NCBI GenBank assembly: GCA_946902985.2
Contig: OX336395.1
Location: forward strand, 290,713,065 to 290,777,064
Direction of reading: 5' to 3'
From: Meconema thalassinum
Lineage: Eukaryota > Arthropoda > Insecta > Orthoptera > Tettigoniidae
DNA: 64,000 nucleotides
Shown here one piece after another: positions 22,501 through 31,417 of this stretch (position 1 is the stretch's first letter; each line of letters opens with the position of its first letter). Under the pieces are notes generated by a model, which saw nothing but the letters and a program-made list of their open reading frames with translations, did not search any database and was not told the DNA's origin. A program made the translations under genes and the position numbers.

Positions 22501-23415
22501 AGTTTATATGCCGTGAATCACATCCCCCAATGAAACCATTCGAGAGATATTGTTATTCAATGAAATGCAGGTTTAACCCCCTTAAGACCCCTTTAGAACC
22601 TGAATATCCGAAAATCCTCCCTTAGTAGACTGTTTTGACATACAATGAACATATCCCCAAACTGTCATGTTTCTAACTTCAATAATTTTGGCAGGGCGAT
22701 GATGATGAGTGAGTGAGTGAGTGAGTCAGGACATTTTCTTTCAATTTTCTTTTCTCAGAATTTCACCCCTCCCCATGAACCCCTTAAATTTGATTTATGA
22801 AAAAAAAAACTGTCGAACAGCTATTTACTTACTTTAAAGCAGTTTTTCCCCCTGAGTTTGATGAGTGAGTCAGTCAGTCAATCAGTTAGGACACTTTCTT
22901 TCCTGTCCCCCCCCCCCAGGAATTTCACCCTTCCCCATGGGCCCCTTAAATTGGATTTATAAAAAAACGGTCAAACAAATATTTATTTATTTTTTATGCT
23001 GATTTTTTTTCGCTGAGTTTCAAACTCCTCGCCTTTGTCGTTTAAGAGATACACGCTCATTTAGGAATATTTCAATCCCCACTTTTCACCCCTTTCACCT
23101 CATAATATACACCACATCGAAAAACCCTGAGACTCGGGTCTTCTTATTTTTAATGATGAGTTTATGTGCCGAGTATCACATCCCCCTATGAAACCAATCG
23201 GGAGATATTGCTAGTCAATGAAATGCAGGTCTACCCCCTTAACACCCCTTTAGAACCTGAATATACAAAAATCCTTTCTTAGTGGGCATTTGCCGTCCTT
23301 GGGGAAGCTGCATACCAAATTTCATTCCAATCCGTTCGGTGGTTTCTGAGATTTCGTGATGAATGAATGAGTGAGTGAGTGAGTTAGTGGTATTTGACAA
23401 ATATATAGTAGAAGA
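19577..23415 (-). mobile_element. Helitron, non-autonomous, 3.8 kb
   Basis: Read on the minus strand, the element starts TCTTCTACTATATATTTG at 23415 after an A. It ends with a hairpin (ACCCGT/ACGGGT, 19588-19607), seven bases, then CTAG (19580-19577) followed by T. A TC start, a hairpin close to a CTRR end, and insertion between A and T are the Helitron hallmarks. No Rep/helicase frame is present, so it would need an autonomous partner. Most of its length is a tandem array, given separately. Confidence 0.75.
20091..23300. repeat. Tandem array of ~520-660-bp units inside the Helitron
   Basis: The landmark GATATTGTTATTCAATGAAATG recurs (shortened or slightly varied) at about 20091, 20609, 21248, 21899, 22551 and 23209. 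This gives spacings of about 518, 639, 651, 652 and 658 bp. Each unit also has CAGAATTTCACCCCTCCCC-like and GTCGTTTAAGAGATACACGC blocks and short GAGTGAGTCAGT runs. Divergence between units is moderate. No protein is encoded. Confidence 0.85.
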
Positions 23416-23689
23416 TAGTGTCAAGTCTTTGTTATGCTAAACTCGGTTGACAGTGCTGTGTGAGTAGGTGAGTAACTAACGGGATTTCAAGTAAAGATGC
23501 TCATTTTCTATACCAGTAGTGCAGAGCGCAACTGTCATCCAGACGGCCGTGTCTCGACTTGAGCTATGTTGCCATGGAAACTATCTGCCTTGCCATTCCT
23601 TCATGAGTATATTTTATGATTTGATTAGCCTGTGCTTGAGTCCAAAAGGGCCTAAATCAAAAGAATGAGAAAGACTATCGAAAATTCAT

Positions 23690-23833
23690 GTAGCCAGCGG
23701 TTCCTTCCGGGTCCTAAACTATGTGTATGCAAAATTTGGTTGAGATTGGTGGAACGGTGTAGATTTGTATACGGAACAGACCCACATACATACATACATA
23801 CCCACATACAGACTTTCACTTTTATATATTAGA
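23690..23833 (-). mobile_element. Helitron 5'-end fragment
   Basis: On the minus strand a terminus-like TCTAATATATAAAAGTGAAA begins at 23833 after A, followed by GTCTGTATG and a CATA microsatellite. It resembles the 5' ends of insect Helitrons. The 3' end was not found. The stretch 23840-24120 shows no supported feature. Confidence 0.45.
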
Positions 23834-24239
23834 TATAAATGCATATTTCGAACATTTTTTAGCATTAGGTCATATTTTGAGCATTTTTGGTAAGAACGTC
23901 AAATTTCGGTATTTTGACGGCACCTGTAGGTGTGCAATCATCCTCAACTTACCGAACGGAAACTAGTGTTTACAGAAATAGAATCTGGATGTCATAACCA
24001 CTTATCCCATAATCGTGTTGGACTGAAGAGCTACAAATGACAACTTTGTATTGGCAACACTGAAAAATGGCTTCTTTCTTCGAGTTTACCTAATATTCAG
24101 TAATGGATAACCCTACACGCACCTATTAATATAAGTGCACGCGTGGTGAATTTTGTACACCGAGAAGAATGTCACGAAATCATTTAGCGTAAACATTTTT
24201 TCTACAAGCAGAATAGTTTTAAAAGGCTATTCTGTATCG

Positions 24240-24425
24240 TGTTGATTTTCCCCTATAAATTCTTCCTCGGGAGTATCTGCGTCTCATCCAACTTCTTCTA
24301 CTGATTCTTCTTGCGCTATAGCGTCATAGAATTCCTCTTCAGAAAGCCGCTTCGGTTTTTTAGCTCGTATACAAGCTCTAAACACAAAGAACCGTACGAG
24401 ACACGGAGTTCGTTTCTAATTCTAT
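24240..24425 (-). pseudogene. Possible piggyBac transposase N-terminal remnant
   Basis: The minus strand reads AKKPKRLSEEEFYDAIAQEE, then an acidic stretch with in-frame stops. Acidic N-termini beginning with a basic KRLSEEE-like segment are common in piggyBac-type transposases. No catalytic region was found, so this is at most a fragment. Confidence 0.3.
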
Positions 24426-24795
24426 TAAAATATGATTTAAAAAGTAAGACTGTGTTAAACAACTGAATCAATATAGACTATATATAGATACTCGCGTGGT
24501 GTACTTAGTTCACCATACCACGCAACAGCTCAATGTTTATTCTTGTGAACCAGCACAAACGAATCCAGCAACAATGACACTTCTTGTAGTCGTTTGCGAA
24601 CATCTCAGGGATAGGTTAGATGGCACCTAAAGTCGCGTTTACACCAAATGTTGCCAACAATGTTGGCGAATTTTTAGAATGGTAATATTTGTTGACAACA
24701 ATTTAGCGAATTTTGGGCGCGTTTCGCTAGTTGCATTCTGCATTCCGAGATGTCAACACTAGAGGAACTTGCGGCGATAGCAACAACGTGCGTCA

Positions 24796-25347
24796 TCATA
24801 GGTAAAAGGAGAAGGCCGAAGAGAATCTGGGTAAGGCTGTTTCCTCCACGATCCTAGCCTCTCTTTCGACGGCAATCCCACCTTCCTTGTTTTTTCGTGC
24901 GGCTGTTTTATCCTTAAAAAATTGCTTAGCGTTAAAATGATACCACTTGCTGTTGTACTCTTCTGTCCCCGAACCACCTTTCTTCTTCTTAAGCTCCCTT
25001 TGGAACTGTGCGACTAAAGATCTAACTTTTGCTTGAACTTCAGAATTGGTGGTTTTCATTTCCCGCGAAATGTCATTCCAGTCATAGTTCTTCAGGTTTT
25101 TGTTTTTAAAGTCTGGGTCCATCGGGTTCCAGAGAACTGGTTGCTCACGATAGAGCTCGATCAAATTTAGGACATTATCCCGCGACCAATCAAAATCACT
25201 TAAAAGGTTGTCCTTATTGACTTGCACTTCGACACCACACCACAAACAGAAGTCCAGTACTACCAGCAACAGCCGTGAAGCCCCGTCGGCCAACCACGTG
25301 CGCTGGACAGTTGAAGGGGAATTGCCAACATTGTTGCGGGTCACCAA
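24796..25347 (-). CDS. MADF / Myb-SANT-like protein of a Harbinger element
   Basis: A MADF-type DNA-binding domain lies in about residues 50-115: FDWSRDNVLNLIELYREQPV, then LWNPMDPDFKNK, YDWNDISREM and VQAKVRSLVAQFQRELKK. Regularly spaced tryptophans and the final basic helix support it. Harbinger elements encode such a partner, which helps import the transposase and bind the ends. The N-terminal ~45 residues continue into flanking or SINE-adjacent sequence and may not be original. The lysine-rich tail is followed by an apparent truncation. A host gene cannot be excluded, but the enclosing inverted repeats favour a transposon gene. Confidence 0.65.
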   Translation of the reverse strand: MVTRNNVGNSPSTVQRTWLADGASRLLLVVLDFCLWCGVEVQVNKDNLLSDFDWSRDNVLNLIELYREQPVLWNPMDPDFKNKNLKNYDWNDISREMKTTNSEVQAKVRSLVAQFQRELKKKKGGSGTEEYNSKWYHFNAKQFFKDKTAARKNKEGGIAVEREARIVEETALPRFSSAFSFYL

Positions 25348-25495
25348 GTTGGGTTCGATTCCCGGTCAACGCATGTGAGATTTTTCGAGTGAAATGCCAT
25401 GTCCTGTGGTTCGGATTCCACGTAAAAAGGAGGTCCCGTGGCTCATGATCGCGAGATTGATGGTCACGTTAAACTACAACCTTCCTTCCTTTCCT
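25348..25495 (+). mobile_element. SINE-A copy, 5' truncated
   Basis: It begins at the B box (GGGTTCGATTCCCGGTCAAC) and continues with the family body ATGTCCTGTGG and GGAGGTCCCGTGGC as at 1319-1510. The A-box half is missing. It lies inside the Harbinger derivative and is younger than it. Confidence 0.7.
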
Positions 25496-25642
25496 TTTAC
25501 TTTAAGTCCCGTCAACATTGCTGCCAACAAAAATGTTAACAACACTCTTTGATCTTTACCGACTGCTGGTGGATAATGTTGCCAACACTTTTTCTGTGTT
25601 GACAGCATTGTTTGCAGCAATGTTGACAAAAAAATGTGTACG

Positions 25643-25920
25643 ATTTTTGTAAATGTTGGCAACACTGTTGTCAACTCCGGTGTAAACGTGGTTTAACAGC
25701 CTGCAGAAACATTGCAACCAAAAATATACCATCTTTAGTAGGCCTACGTGGTGTACTTTGTATATCAGCGCGTGTACTTAAATTTTTGTAAATGTTGGCA
25801 ACACTGTTGTCAACTCCGGTGTAAACGTGGTTTAACAGCCTGCAGAAACATTGCAACCAAAAATATACCATCTTTAGTAGGCCTACGTGGTGTACTTTGT
25901 ATATCAGCGCGTGTACTTAA
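25643..25920. repeat. Perfect 139-bp tandem duplication
   Basis: 25643-25781 and 25782-25920 appear identical. Each contains the Harbinger right end, its TAA duplication and the sequence to the TTAA. Identity implies a recent event. One copy of the Harbinger terminus is therefore an orphan end. Confidence 0.85.
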
Positions 25921-26149
25921 AGGGACGACAATCTTGTGGCGGGATATTGTAGACGGTAATGTACTATGCAGTGGGAAGGCGGGCCCGATAACTGTCATGC
26001 AACCTGTAGACAATGGCCAATCACAGCGACAATTACCGTGACGGGATGTGAACATCACCGCATATTATTAGCATATTCTATCATATGGGCCACGCTCTGT
26101 GCTCAGGTCCAGATGTGGTGCCACACGCTCTTAAATACTGGAAATTATT

Positions 26150-26625
26150 GGTTGGTTGGCTGCGACAACGCGGTCATGTAGCCCCGTGTACTTTCGGTGT
26201 GTGTACAATCTGTCTGATAACCGGTGTTAATTGTGATGGCTGTATTAGTATGTGTTATCTGTTTTTAATTCAAGTAAGGACTGCAGACGATCAATTTCAA
26301 CTAGTTCCTACTTTTACTGCCAAATGCTAGCTGCGGACGTGGCTACTAAATGCCATCGCAGTCAGCACTGGCGGCGAACGTTGGAACTAATGTAGCGTTA
26401 TCGATCTAACCTACAAATTTTAGTTTCACCCAAGTGTAGTTAGTGGAAGGTTCTTTAACATGCCATAAATCTATGACATGGGTTCGCCGGCTTTACTTTC
26501 CCTCCGAAGGAAGGCATACTGAGGGATTTTTAACGCTTAAGACTATCTGACGACTTCGGCTGGGTTTGAACCCGCGATCTTGGGCATAGAATCTCAGCAT
26601 GCTACCAACTACGCCACCGAAGTCG
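26150..26625 (-). mobile_element. SINE1, full-length copy with 14-bp target duplication
   Basis: The duplication TACTGGAAATTATT flanks it (26136-26149 and 26626-26639). In reverse complement the head has A-box-like TGGCGTAGTTGGTAGC and B box GGGTTCAAACCC. The tail read on plus is GGTTGGCTGCGACAACGCGG. Target duplications of this length indicate LINE-driven retroposition. Pol III promoter boxes are internal. Confidence 0.88.
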
Positions 26626-26639
26626 TACTGGAAATTATT

Positions 26640-26815
26640 AAACGCAGTCTTCCTTCGGTGGGGAAGTAAAGCCAGTGACCCCATGTCATAGATCTATGGC
26701 ATGTAAAAGAACCTTCCACTAACTAAACTTGTGTGAAGCTAAATTTGTACGTTAGGTTTGATTAATGCTTTTTTAAGTTCTTACGTTCGTCACCAGGTGC
26801 TGGTTGCGGTTGAAC
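26640..26815 (+). mobile_element. SINE1 body fragment
   Basis: CTTCCTTCGGTGGGGAAGTA, CCATGTCATAGATCTATGGC and GAACCTTCCACTAACTA are the middle of SINE1, in plus orientation, lacking head and tail. It abuts the right-hand target duplication of the previous SINE1 copy. Confidence 0.65.
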
Positions 26816-27009
26816 GATCACCTGACGTCCCATATCCCCTACAGGTGTGTTGACATTCCATGCCATTCAGTTGAGTGTGTGATCGCACACCTGCTGTTCA
26901 TACTAGAGTATAGCGGTAATTCTTTACTACGCGCCCCCATGGGTGTGAACATGTTCGCATCTCATTCCCGTTGGAAAACGAGAATACCATACAGTTATTC
27001 TTGGCTTTT

Positions 27010-27387
27010 TTTAAAATATCGTATGGCCTCGGGTGCCGGGTGCAAGCTTTGTTAATTGACACCCAGAGGGCAGCTTGCGTGTCGAATTTCGTCGTTCCTT
27101 TGAACGCTATGAAAGTCAAGGAGGTTAGAGATCGAAGCTCCTTGACACTGTAGCGCTTTCTAGTAGAGAATGGAGGAACTTTGTGTTGGCGGAAAATCCC
27201 GAGATTAATTTTGCCATTATGAACTCGGCCTACTGAATTCAAATGGGTTCTTTAACATGCCAACAACGTATGACATCCATGTCGTGAATTTTGTCGCCAT
27301 TCCAAAATCACTTACCACGGCCAGGGGCGAACCTGCAATCTTGGAGTTAGTAGTCCGACACGTTAACCACTCACCCACCGTGGCAAG
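27010..27387 (-). mobile_element. SINE2 copy with target duplication
   Basis: It is flanked by CTTGGCTTTT (27000-27009 and 27388-27397). The tRNA-like head is at the right (complement of CACTCACCCACCGTGGCAAG) and the body is as in the copy at 7168. The trinucleotide tail is reduced to an AAAATATC junction here. Confidence 0.8.
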
Positions 27388-27404
27388 CTTGGCTTTTATT
27401 GAGG

Positions 27405-28185
27405 AGGCATGATTAAATATCCTTCTAGTAAGTCACAGAATATCGAGGATGGTTATGAGAATAAACTTATCACTGGTGTCGCCTTTATAGATCTCAGTGC
27501 TGCATATGATACAGTGAACCATAAGAAGCTCATAGCTAAGCTGTACAACATCACAACGTCACTAAGGACATGAAACTAATAAATGTCATACGTGGGATGC
27601 TCCAGAACAGAAGGTTCTATGTTACAATTCAAGGGAACAAACGTCGATAGAAGAAGATCAGCTCAAGGCATAGCATACTGTGGAAGTTGATAGGTTCAAC
27701 ATGGGGAGCGAACCCTCAGGTTCTACGTTCAACAGCTTCGCAGCAGGAGAGAATGGATCATCAACCCATACCAAGCAAGTGGACATAGCTCTTAACGAGT
27801 CCACCCGTATTGTCACTGGATGTCTGAGACCTACCCTCTCGATGGCATTGCGTCTCCAGCTATTCGACACGAGGCGGCAGCAGAGAAACAGGGACAAAAG
27901 CTTGAGACAGATCCCAGACATTGTATGTTCAACCACGAGGTGACCACTCCTCGCCTAAGATCCAGGAAGAGTTTTATTAAGAGAACAGTACCCTTCCATA
28001 CCAAACCAGATGTCCGGCGTGTGTCACTCTGGAAACAAATAGTACCAGAGGGGTTCACCGCTAAAGAAGAACTGAGCAGTGGTAGTCATTTGCCTTATAT
28101 CACCTGGAGGTCCTTACCTCCAGCCAATCAACGCACAGCACTGCGCAATTCAAACTCCCCGCTCCAGTGACAGACTTTACACCAC
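27405..28185 (+). pseudogene. Jockey-like LINE reverse transcriptase relic
   Basis: Near 27470-27540 the plus strand encodes GVAFIDLSAAYDTVNHKKL, the first conserved palm block of non-LTR reverse transcriptases. From about 27775 the C-terminal region appears in shifting frames: ALNESTRIVTGCLRPT, then LDGIASPAIRHEAAAEKQ. The YADD block between them is missing, so there is an internal deletion plus frameshifts. It is non-functional. Confidence 0.8.
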
Positions 28186-28721
28186 AATAACACTAGACAC
28201 AAATACTTCTCACCTTTATCAAACATTTGAGGTGGTAGCTGAGGCCTTTATGAAGTAATTTATTGCTACAAAGCAATGCCAAACCTACTACAGGTTTTTA
28301 TTTCTAATCTCTCCTAAAGCACTACTTACCTTCCACCTACTCAGGGTCTGCTATATTTTCACATTAAATTACGAAGCTACTGCATAAATTAAAACCATAC
28401 GCACACTGCAAAATCGCACACAGCTAAACCATGGTGAGCGAAGAGAGAATAACAACAACTACAGCATCGGCAGGAGTGTGTACTAGCCAACAATGGCCAA
28501 CAGTCACATCCTGACCCGACCTTAAGCTGAAATGGACTGCTACTCTCTTTTTCATTTTGCACTGCCCCTAATTAATTAATTGAATGCACCAGTAATTAAT
28601 TAATTAAACAAACCACATATTATCCTTGCACAATTAAAAATTAAAACCAATGCACTGTAAATACTCTGGCTATAGGTCATTCATTATTAGACTATAGCCA
28701 GAGGTAACTTTCTCAATTCAC

Positions 28722-28722
<1 letters not shown>
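28186..28722. other. No gene seen; AT-rich DNA with hairpins
   Basis: This stretch holds TAATTAATTAATT runs on both sides of GAATGCACCAG (28570-28607), and a perfect 12-bp inverted repeat, CTCTGGCTATAG / CTATAGCCAGAG (28664-28675, 28692-28703). No coding or SINE signal was recognised. Confidence 0.6.

Positions 28723-28753
<31 letters not shown>
28723..28753. repeat. (ATT)n microsatellite
   Basis: About ten ATT units are uninterrupted. It may be the tail of a lost SINE2-type element, though no body is attached. The following 28754-29255 shows a 9-bp hairpin (GAGTCTGGT / ACCAGACTC at 28789-28814) and an 82-codon open frame on the minus strand that I cannot assign. Confidence 0.8.
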
Positions 28754-28755
<2 letters not shown>

Positions 28756-29256
28756 CTCCAAACATTTTCCTTCAACCTAGAGTGAAAGGAGTCTGGTTTA
28801 CGGGCACCAGACTCTTAATTTCTTCCTGCATTCACCTGTCAAGGTGATATGCTTGTCACTGCCTGAGAGTAGTAGAGGTCCTTACCATCAATAAACTTCC
28901 AGATTGTCCAAAACCGGGCATCAGGTGCCCCTTGGTTCGTGCGCACCAGTTGCACACAGACTACGAACTCTCGACCTTCCGTCAGAGGATACACAAACTG
29001 GCAGTTAGACTGTACCGCACAGCTACACTCACCACAAATCCTCTCATAAACAGATTGGGAGCTAGGGGGAGCCACCATAAGCCGCATTATCTATATATTT
29101 AAAATGCTAAGGTGATTTTTGTTACCGCGAGATTGAGTAAACGACTTAACAAATTGACTTCGTAAAGTATTCTGATGACAGCCTTTGGCCTGTAGATTTG
29201 CAGAGTGTCTTTAAAATAAACAAATATGTTACCATATATTTTTAATTTATAAACAA

Positions 29257-30511
29257 CAAGTAGTTCCGTGAAGAACTATACCGCCTATTTTCATATATCC
29301 TACTTGTGTTAATTGCCACTATCAACATACAACATTTCAGTTTGATTGCTGTAATAGATTCGTAAATATTGAGAACCGATTAAATATTTCGGATGGTCGC
29401 CATGTTGTACTTTATATAATTATGTAGGTCCTAGAGTTAGGCTATGTACTGTTACATGAAGATTATTGTGTACGTGTAGCATTCAAACTTCAATCGCAAG
29501 ATTAGGACACAGGAAGTAACAAAGAGATTTTAAAATTTCGCACAGCTGCTATCTGGTGGTTATGGAAACAATTGAAATAAATTATATGCCAGTGGATGGG
29601 CATTCGTATAAGGATTTACTGTACCAAGTTTCACTGCACTCGAATGGTTAAATTGCGAGAAACGTCCATGTGAATATTTATACTTCGCGTCGCCACCATG
29701 TTGGATTTGTGATCACCAGGTTATTGAAAGTCCTATAGGTGAACTTATGTTCATAGCCCATATGAACATAAAAATATTCAGTTTGATTGCTATAATAGAT
29801 TCGTAGTGCGGTAGTGTGAAATTTTAAAATTAAGTTTTTATTTCTTGTGTCGTAATCATGCGATCGAAGTGAAAGTTTGAATAATGAACCTAGGCAATAA
29901 TTGTCCTTGAATGGTATATAACACTATGGCCTATACATTTAACAATCTAACATGGCGACCATCCGAAATATTTAGACGGTTCTCATTATCTATGAATCTT
30001 TTACAGCAACCAAACTGAATTTTTTATGTTCATAGAGACTATGAACATATGTTCACCTATAGGACTTCAGTAACCTGGTGAGCACAAATCCAACATGGCG
30101 GCGACGTATACATATTTAAATGGACGTTTCTCGCGATTTAACTATCCGAGTGCCGTGAAACGTTGCACGTTAAATGCTTATACAAATGTTGATCCACTGG
30201 CATCTAATTTATTTCAATTGTTTGCATAATCACAAGATGGCTGCTGTGCGTAATTTTAAAATCTCGTTTTTACTTCTTGTGTTCTAATCATGCGATTGAA
30301 GTTTGAATACCACACGTACACAACAATATTAATGTAATAGTACAAAAATAAAAATCCAATCTGAGGACAATCTGAAATATTTTGACGGTTCTCAATATCT
30401 ACGAATCTGTTACAGCAATTAAACTGAAATTTTGTATGTTGATAGAGGCAATTAACATGAGCAGGATATATGAAAATAGGCTTTATAGTTCTTCACGGAA
30501 CTACTTGTTTT
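29257..30511. mobile_element. Foldback element with ~575-bp inverted arms
   Basis: The left end AACAAGTAGTTCCGTGAAG is mirrored at the right by CTTCACGGAACTACTTGTT. The arms can be followed inward through matching blocks (CAGTTTGATTGCTGTAATAG, GAAATAAATTATATGCCAGTGG, GCGAGAAACGTCCATG, CACCATGTTGGATTTGTG and their complements) to a spacer of about 100 bp around 29840-29930. The motif CAGTTTGATTGCT occurs at both ends of each arm, so the arms are themselves repeated. There is no transposase. A single arm of the same family is at 58895-60905. Confidence 0.85.
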
Positions 30512-30807
30512 TATTTTGCATCTTTTTGCATTTTTTCCTATGTTTCCATTTTAAGAACATTTTTTTAAGTTTGGTAGATTTTTTGGTCATATTTTAGAGA
30601 AATCGGCCTTTTAAAGTCTTTTTTTTTTCAATTTAGTCATGTCACAGCTTTATATGAGGGAGTTACGTCTCTCAGAGTTAAGAAGAAGCTAGTACCTATG
30701 GACATAAACGTTTTGTTACGTGTTAGAAATCTATTTTGAGCTTCAGATGGAGGTTATGGCTGCTTGAGCTCTTAGTTCTCGCAGTCGAGTGGTGCAGTTG
30801 CACCTAA

Positions 30808-30842
30808 TATAAAGGGAGGTGGCGCGCAGTTCGTCACTCCTG
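30808..30842 (+). promoter_or_regulatory. Possible TATA/Inr promoter in the 252-bp unit
   Basis: ATATAAAG lies about 29 bp upstream of TCACTCC, a fair match to an initiator, and this repeats in all three units. Transcription would begin just upstream of the ribozyme, so even a single read-through transcript would span the next unit's cleavage site. This is an inference from spacing and motif only. Confidence 0.3.
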
Positions 30843-30913
30843 TGGGGGTCCGGGCGGGGACACCAAGAGCCCGCCGATGAGCAAGCTTGGTGTCCTAGGC
30901 GAAACCCCGCACA
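30841..30913 (+). ncRNA. Candidate hammerhead ribozyme, unit 1
   Basis: Stem III is GGGG (30845-30848) with CCCC (30905-30908), extendable by four pairs with one bulged G. The cleavage triplet is GTC (30848-30850). Stem I is CGGGC (30851-30855) with GCCCG (30869-30873). The core is CCGATGA (30874-30880), stem II 30881-30900, then GAAA (30901-30904). Everything matches a type III hammerhead except core position 4, C instead of U. Loops I and II contain GGACACCAAG and CTTGGTGTCC, able to kiss or to form a competing hairpin. In this unit stem II keeps only two good pairs (GC...GC). Confidence 0.55.
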
Positions 30914-31092
30914 AGACACGGCACAAACCTAGAAGAATTGCTGAGTTTTAATTCACCGGCCGTGAAAGCCAATATACCATCTTTTTGGAAGCCTTCATAG
31001 GGAGGTTATGGCTGCTTGAGCTCTTAGTTCTCGCAGTCGAGTGGTGCAGTTGCATCTAATATAAAGGGAGGTGGCGCGCAGTTCGTCACTCC

Positions 31093-31165
31093 TCTGGGGG
31101 TCCGGGCGGGGATACCAAGAGCCCGCCGATGAGCCAGCTTGGTGTCCTAGGCGAAACCCCGCACA
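31093..31165 (+). ncRNA. Candidate hammerhead ribozyme, unit 2
   Basis: The arrangement is the same as in unit 1, with predicted cleavage after 31102. Stem II is better, GCC...GGC. One loop I base differs (GGATACCAAG), which leaves a G-U pair with loop II, so the loop-loop complementarity is preserved. Cleavage here and in unit 1 would release a 252-nt monomer. Confidence 0.55.
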
Positions 31166-31344
31166 AGACACGGCACAAACCTAGAAGAATTGCTGAGTTT
31201 TAATTCACCGGCCGTGAAAGCCAATATACCATCTTTTTGGAAGCCTTCATAGGGAGGTTATGGCTGCTTGAGCTCTTAGTTCTCGCAGTCGAGTGGTGCA
31301 GTTACACCTAATATAAAGGGAGGTGGCGCGCAGTTCGTCACTCC

Positions 31345-31417
31345 TGTGGGGGTCCGGGCGGGGACACCAAGAGCCCGCCGATGAGCCAGCTTGGTGTCCT
31401 AGTCGAAACCCCGCACA
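31345..31417 (+). ncRNA. Candidate hammerhead ribozyme, unit 3
   Basis: The predicted cleavage site is after 31354. Stems I and III and the core are identical to the other units. Stem II has a G-to-T change (CCTAGTCGAAA) that removes one pair, so this copy may be the weakest. Confidence 0.5.

Larger units (their letters stand above)
24631..25693 (-). mobile_element. PIF/Harbinger derivative carrying only the MADF ORF
   Basis: The ends are inverted repeats of about 30 bp (AGTCGCGTTTACACC on the left, GGTGTAAACGTGGTT on the right). They are flanked by the 3-bp duplication TAA (24628-24630 and 25694-25696), the PIF/Harbinger signature. It keeps the second, DNA-binding ORF of such elements but no DDE transposase. 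A SINE-A copy has inserted at about 25348. Both ends are rich in repeated GTTGCCAACA-type motifs, possible protein-binding sites. Confidence 0.75.
24126..25920. mobile_element. Possible piggyBac-like element enclosing the Harbinger
   Basis: TTAA at 24126 is followed by TATAAGTGCACGCGTGGTG. The right side ends GCGCGTGTACTTAA (25781 and, in a tandem duplicate, 25920). The two ends are roughly inverted (GTGCACGCG...GTACACC against GTACACGCG...GTACACC), and TTAA is the piggyBac target. A similar CGCGTGGTGTACTTAGTTC motif lies internally near 24492. The classification is tentative because the ends lack the usual CCC start. Confidence 0.35.

Noticed and set aside
20091..23300. CRISPR-like spaced repeats
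   Set aside because: Units are over 500 bp, diverged, without unique short spacers, and the DNA is clearly eukaryotic; they are tandem repeats inside a Helitron.
26550..26625. tRNA genes at the heads of SINE1 and SINE2 copies
   Set aside because: The same heads occur many times, always attached to the same long bodies and target duplications, so they are retroposon promoters.
28839..29087. 82-codon open frame on the minus strand with several cysteines
   Set aside because: No recognisable domain, no splice or promoter context, and open frames of this size are expected by chance here.
29165..29200. CTGATGA near 29173 as a further hammerhead
   Set aside because: No GAAA follows at the required distance and no cleavage triplet or stem III can be drawn.
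30772..30846. HDV-like double-pseudoknot ribozyme as the fold of the 252-bp unit
   Set aside because: GGCGAAA before CCCCGC resembles the HDV J4/2-P2 segment, but P1 and P3 cannot be placed in the right order, whereas the hammerhead order fits with one deviation.
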